From Nitrospirota bacterium (GTDB lineage Bacteria; Nitrospirota_A; Leptospirillia; Leptospirillales; Leptospirillaceae): a stretch of DNA of 11,859 nucleotides. Numbering within the stretch: the stretch's first letter is position 1; every line of letters starts with the position of its first letter. The DNA lies in assembly GCA_021838585.1 (NCBI GenBank), contig JAKCDE010000031.1, positions 1 to 11,859 of the forward strand, written 5' to 3'. Shown piece by piece: positions 11,693-11,859 of the stretch. The translations under genes and the position numbers were made by a program. Under the pieces are notes generated by a model. It saw only the letters and a list, made by a program, of their open reading frames with translations, did no database searches and was not told the DNA's origin.

Positions 11693-11859
11693 TCAGCCGA
11701 TCTCGATCCAGACGGGGGCGTGGTCGGAGGGACGTTCGTTCTTCCGGATGTGGCGGTCTATGGCGGCCTCCCGGAGGGAGGATCGAAGGGCCCGGGAGGT
11801 GAGAATGAGGTCGATCCGGAGTCCCATGTTCCGCCGGAACATCCCCTGGCGGTAGTCCC
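11693..11859 (-). CDS. xth: Exonuclease III (Xth/ExoA), C-terminal fragment cut by the window edge
   Basis: The last 54 codons read on the minus strand to TGA at 11695-11693. The sequence DYRQGMFRRNMGLRIDLIL, followed by IDRHIRKNERPSDHAPVWIEI, matches the C-terminus of the exonuclease III / AP endonuclease family. NMGLRIDLIL corresponds to the N.GLRID.IL strand, and the catalytic Asp-His pair is in PSDHAPV. The enzyme cuts DNA at abasic sites and degrades duplex ends 3' to 5' in base-excision repair. The N-terminal part lies outside the window. No good terminator follows: GGCTGA/TCAGCC pairs across the stop codon but has no T-run. Confidence 0.9.
   Translation of the reverse strand, partial: DYRQGMFRRNMGLRIDLILTSRALRSSLREAAIDRHIRKNERPSDHAPVWIEIG

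Noticed and set aside
11521..11802. Plus-strand frame opposite the exonuclease III end
   Set aside because: It overlaps the strongly recognisable minus-strand xth C-terminus, and it lacks a ribosome site and any motif.

Overview
The window is about 11.9 kb of moderately GC-rich bacterial DNA from a diderm (Gram-negative-type) bacterium. It encodes two lipobox lipoproteins, a periplasmic lytic transglycosylase, type II secretion pseudopilins and a candidate outer-membrane barrel. No RNA gene, CRISPR array, transposase or phage gene is visible. The style of the genes (LysM/TPR lipoproteins, poorly conserved exported proteins) fits an acidophilic Nitrospirota such as Leptospirillum, but that is only a guess from protein character; no marker here fixes the taxon.

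Layout, left to right. (1) Positions 1-54 hold the start of a minus-strand AbrB/MazE-like antitoxin that runs off the window, with its promoter, followed by a non-coding stretch. (2) A complete mltD-like lytic transglycosylase (469-1878). (3) A cold-shock protein (2114-2314) with a near-consensus promoter, a leader of about 130 nt and a textbook terminator. (4) Three overlapping prepilin-like genes, gspH-gspI-gspJ (2523-4195). (5) A convergent, 59-residue four-cysteine mini-protein (minus, 4192-4371) with its own strong promoter and operator-like repeat. (6) A head-to-head pair with no intergenic space: a minus-strand beta-rich exported protein (4644-5171) and a plus-strand DUF3105-like secreted protein (5170-5865), with a 36-bp palindrome beside the shared start. 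(7) A probable operon of an unrecognised protein (5984-6640), a 758-residue TPR-LysM lipoprotein (6723-8999), a DegT-family PLP aminotransferase (9002-10171) and dethiobiotin synthetase bioD (10143-10793). (8) A decayed AAA ATPase (minus, 10921-11347). (9) The 3' end of exonuclease III (minus, 11693-11859).

Functionally, much of the window concerns the cell envelope: peptidoglycan remodelling (MltD, LysM-TPR lipoprotein), type II secretion (GspHIJ) and exported or outer-membrane proteins. The aminotransferase, probably for an amino sugar, could feed surface polysaccharide synthesis. BioD is a metabolic gene translationally coupled to the aminotransferase, with no other biotin gene in view. 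The least explained parts are the cysteine mini-protein with its regulated-looking promoter, the zero-gap divergent pair around the palindrome, and the novel protein opening the TPR operon.
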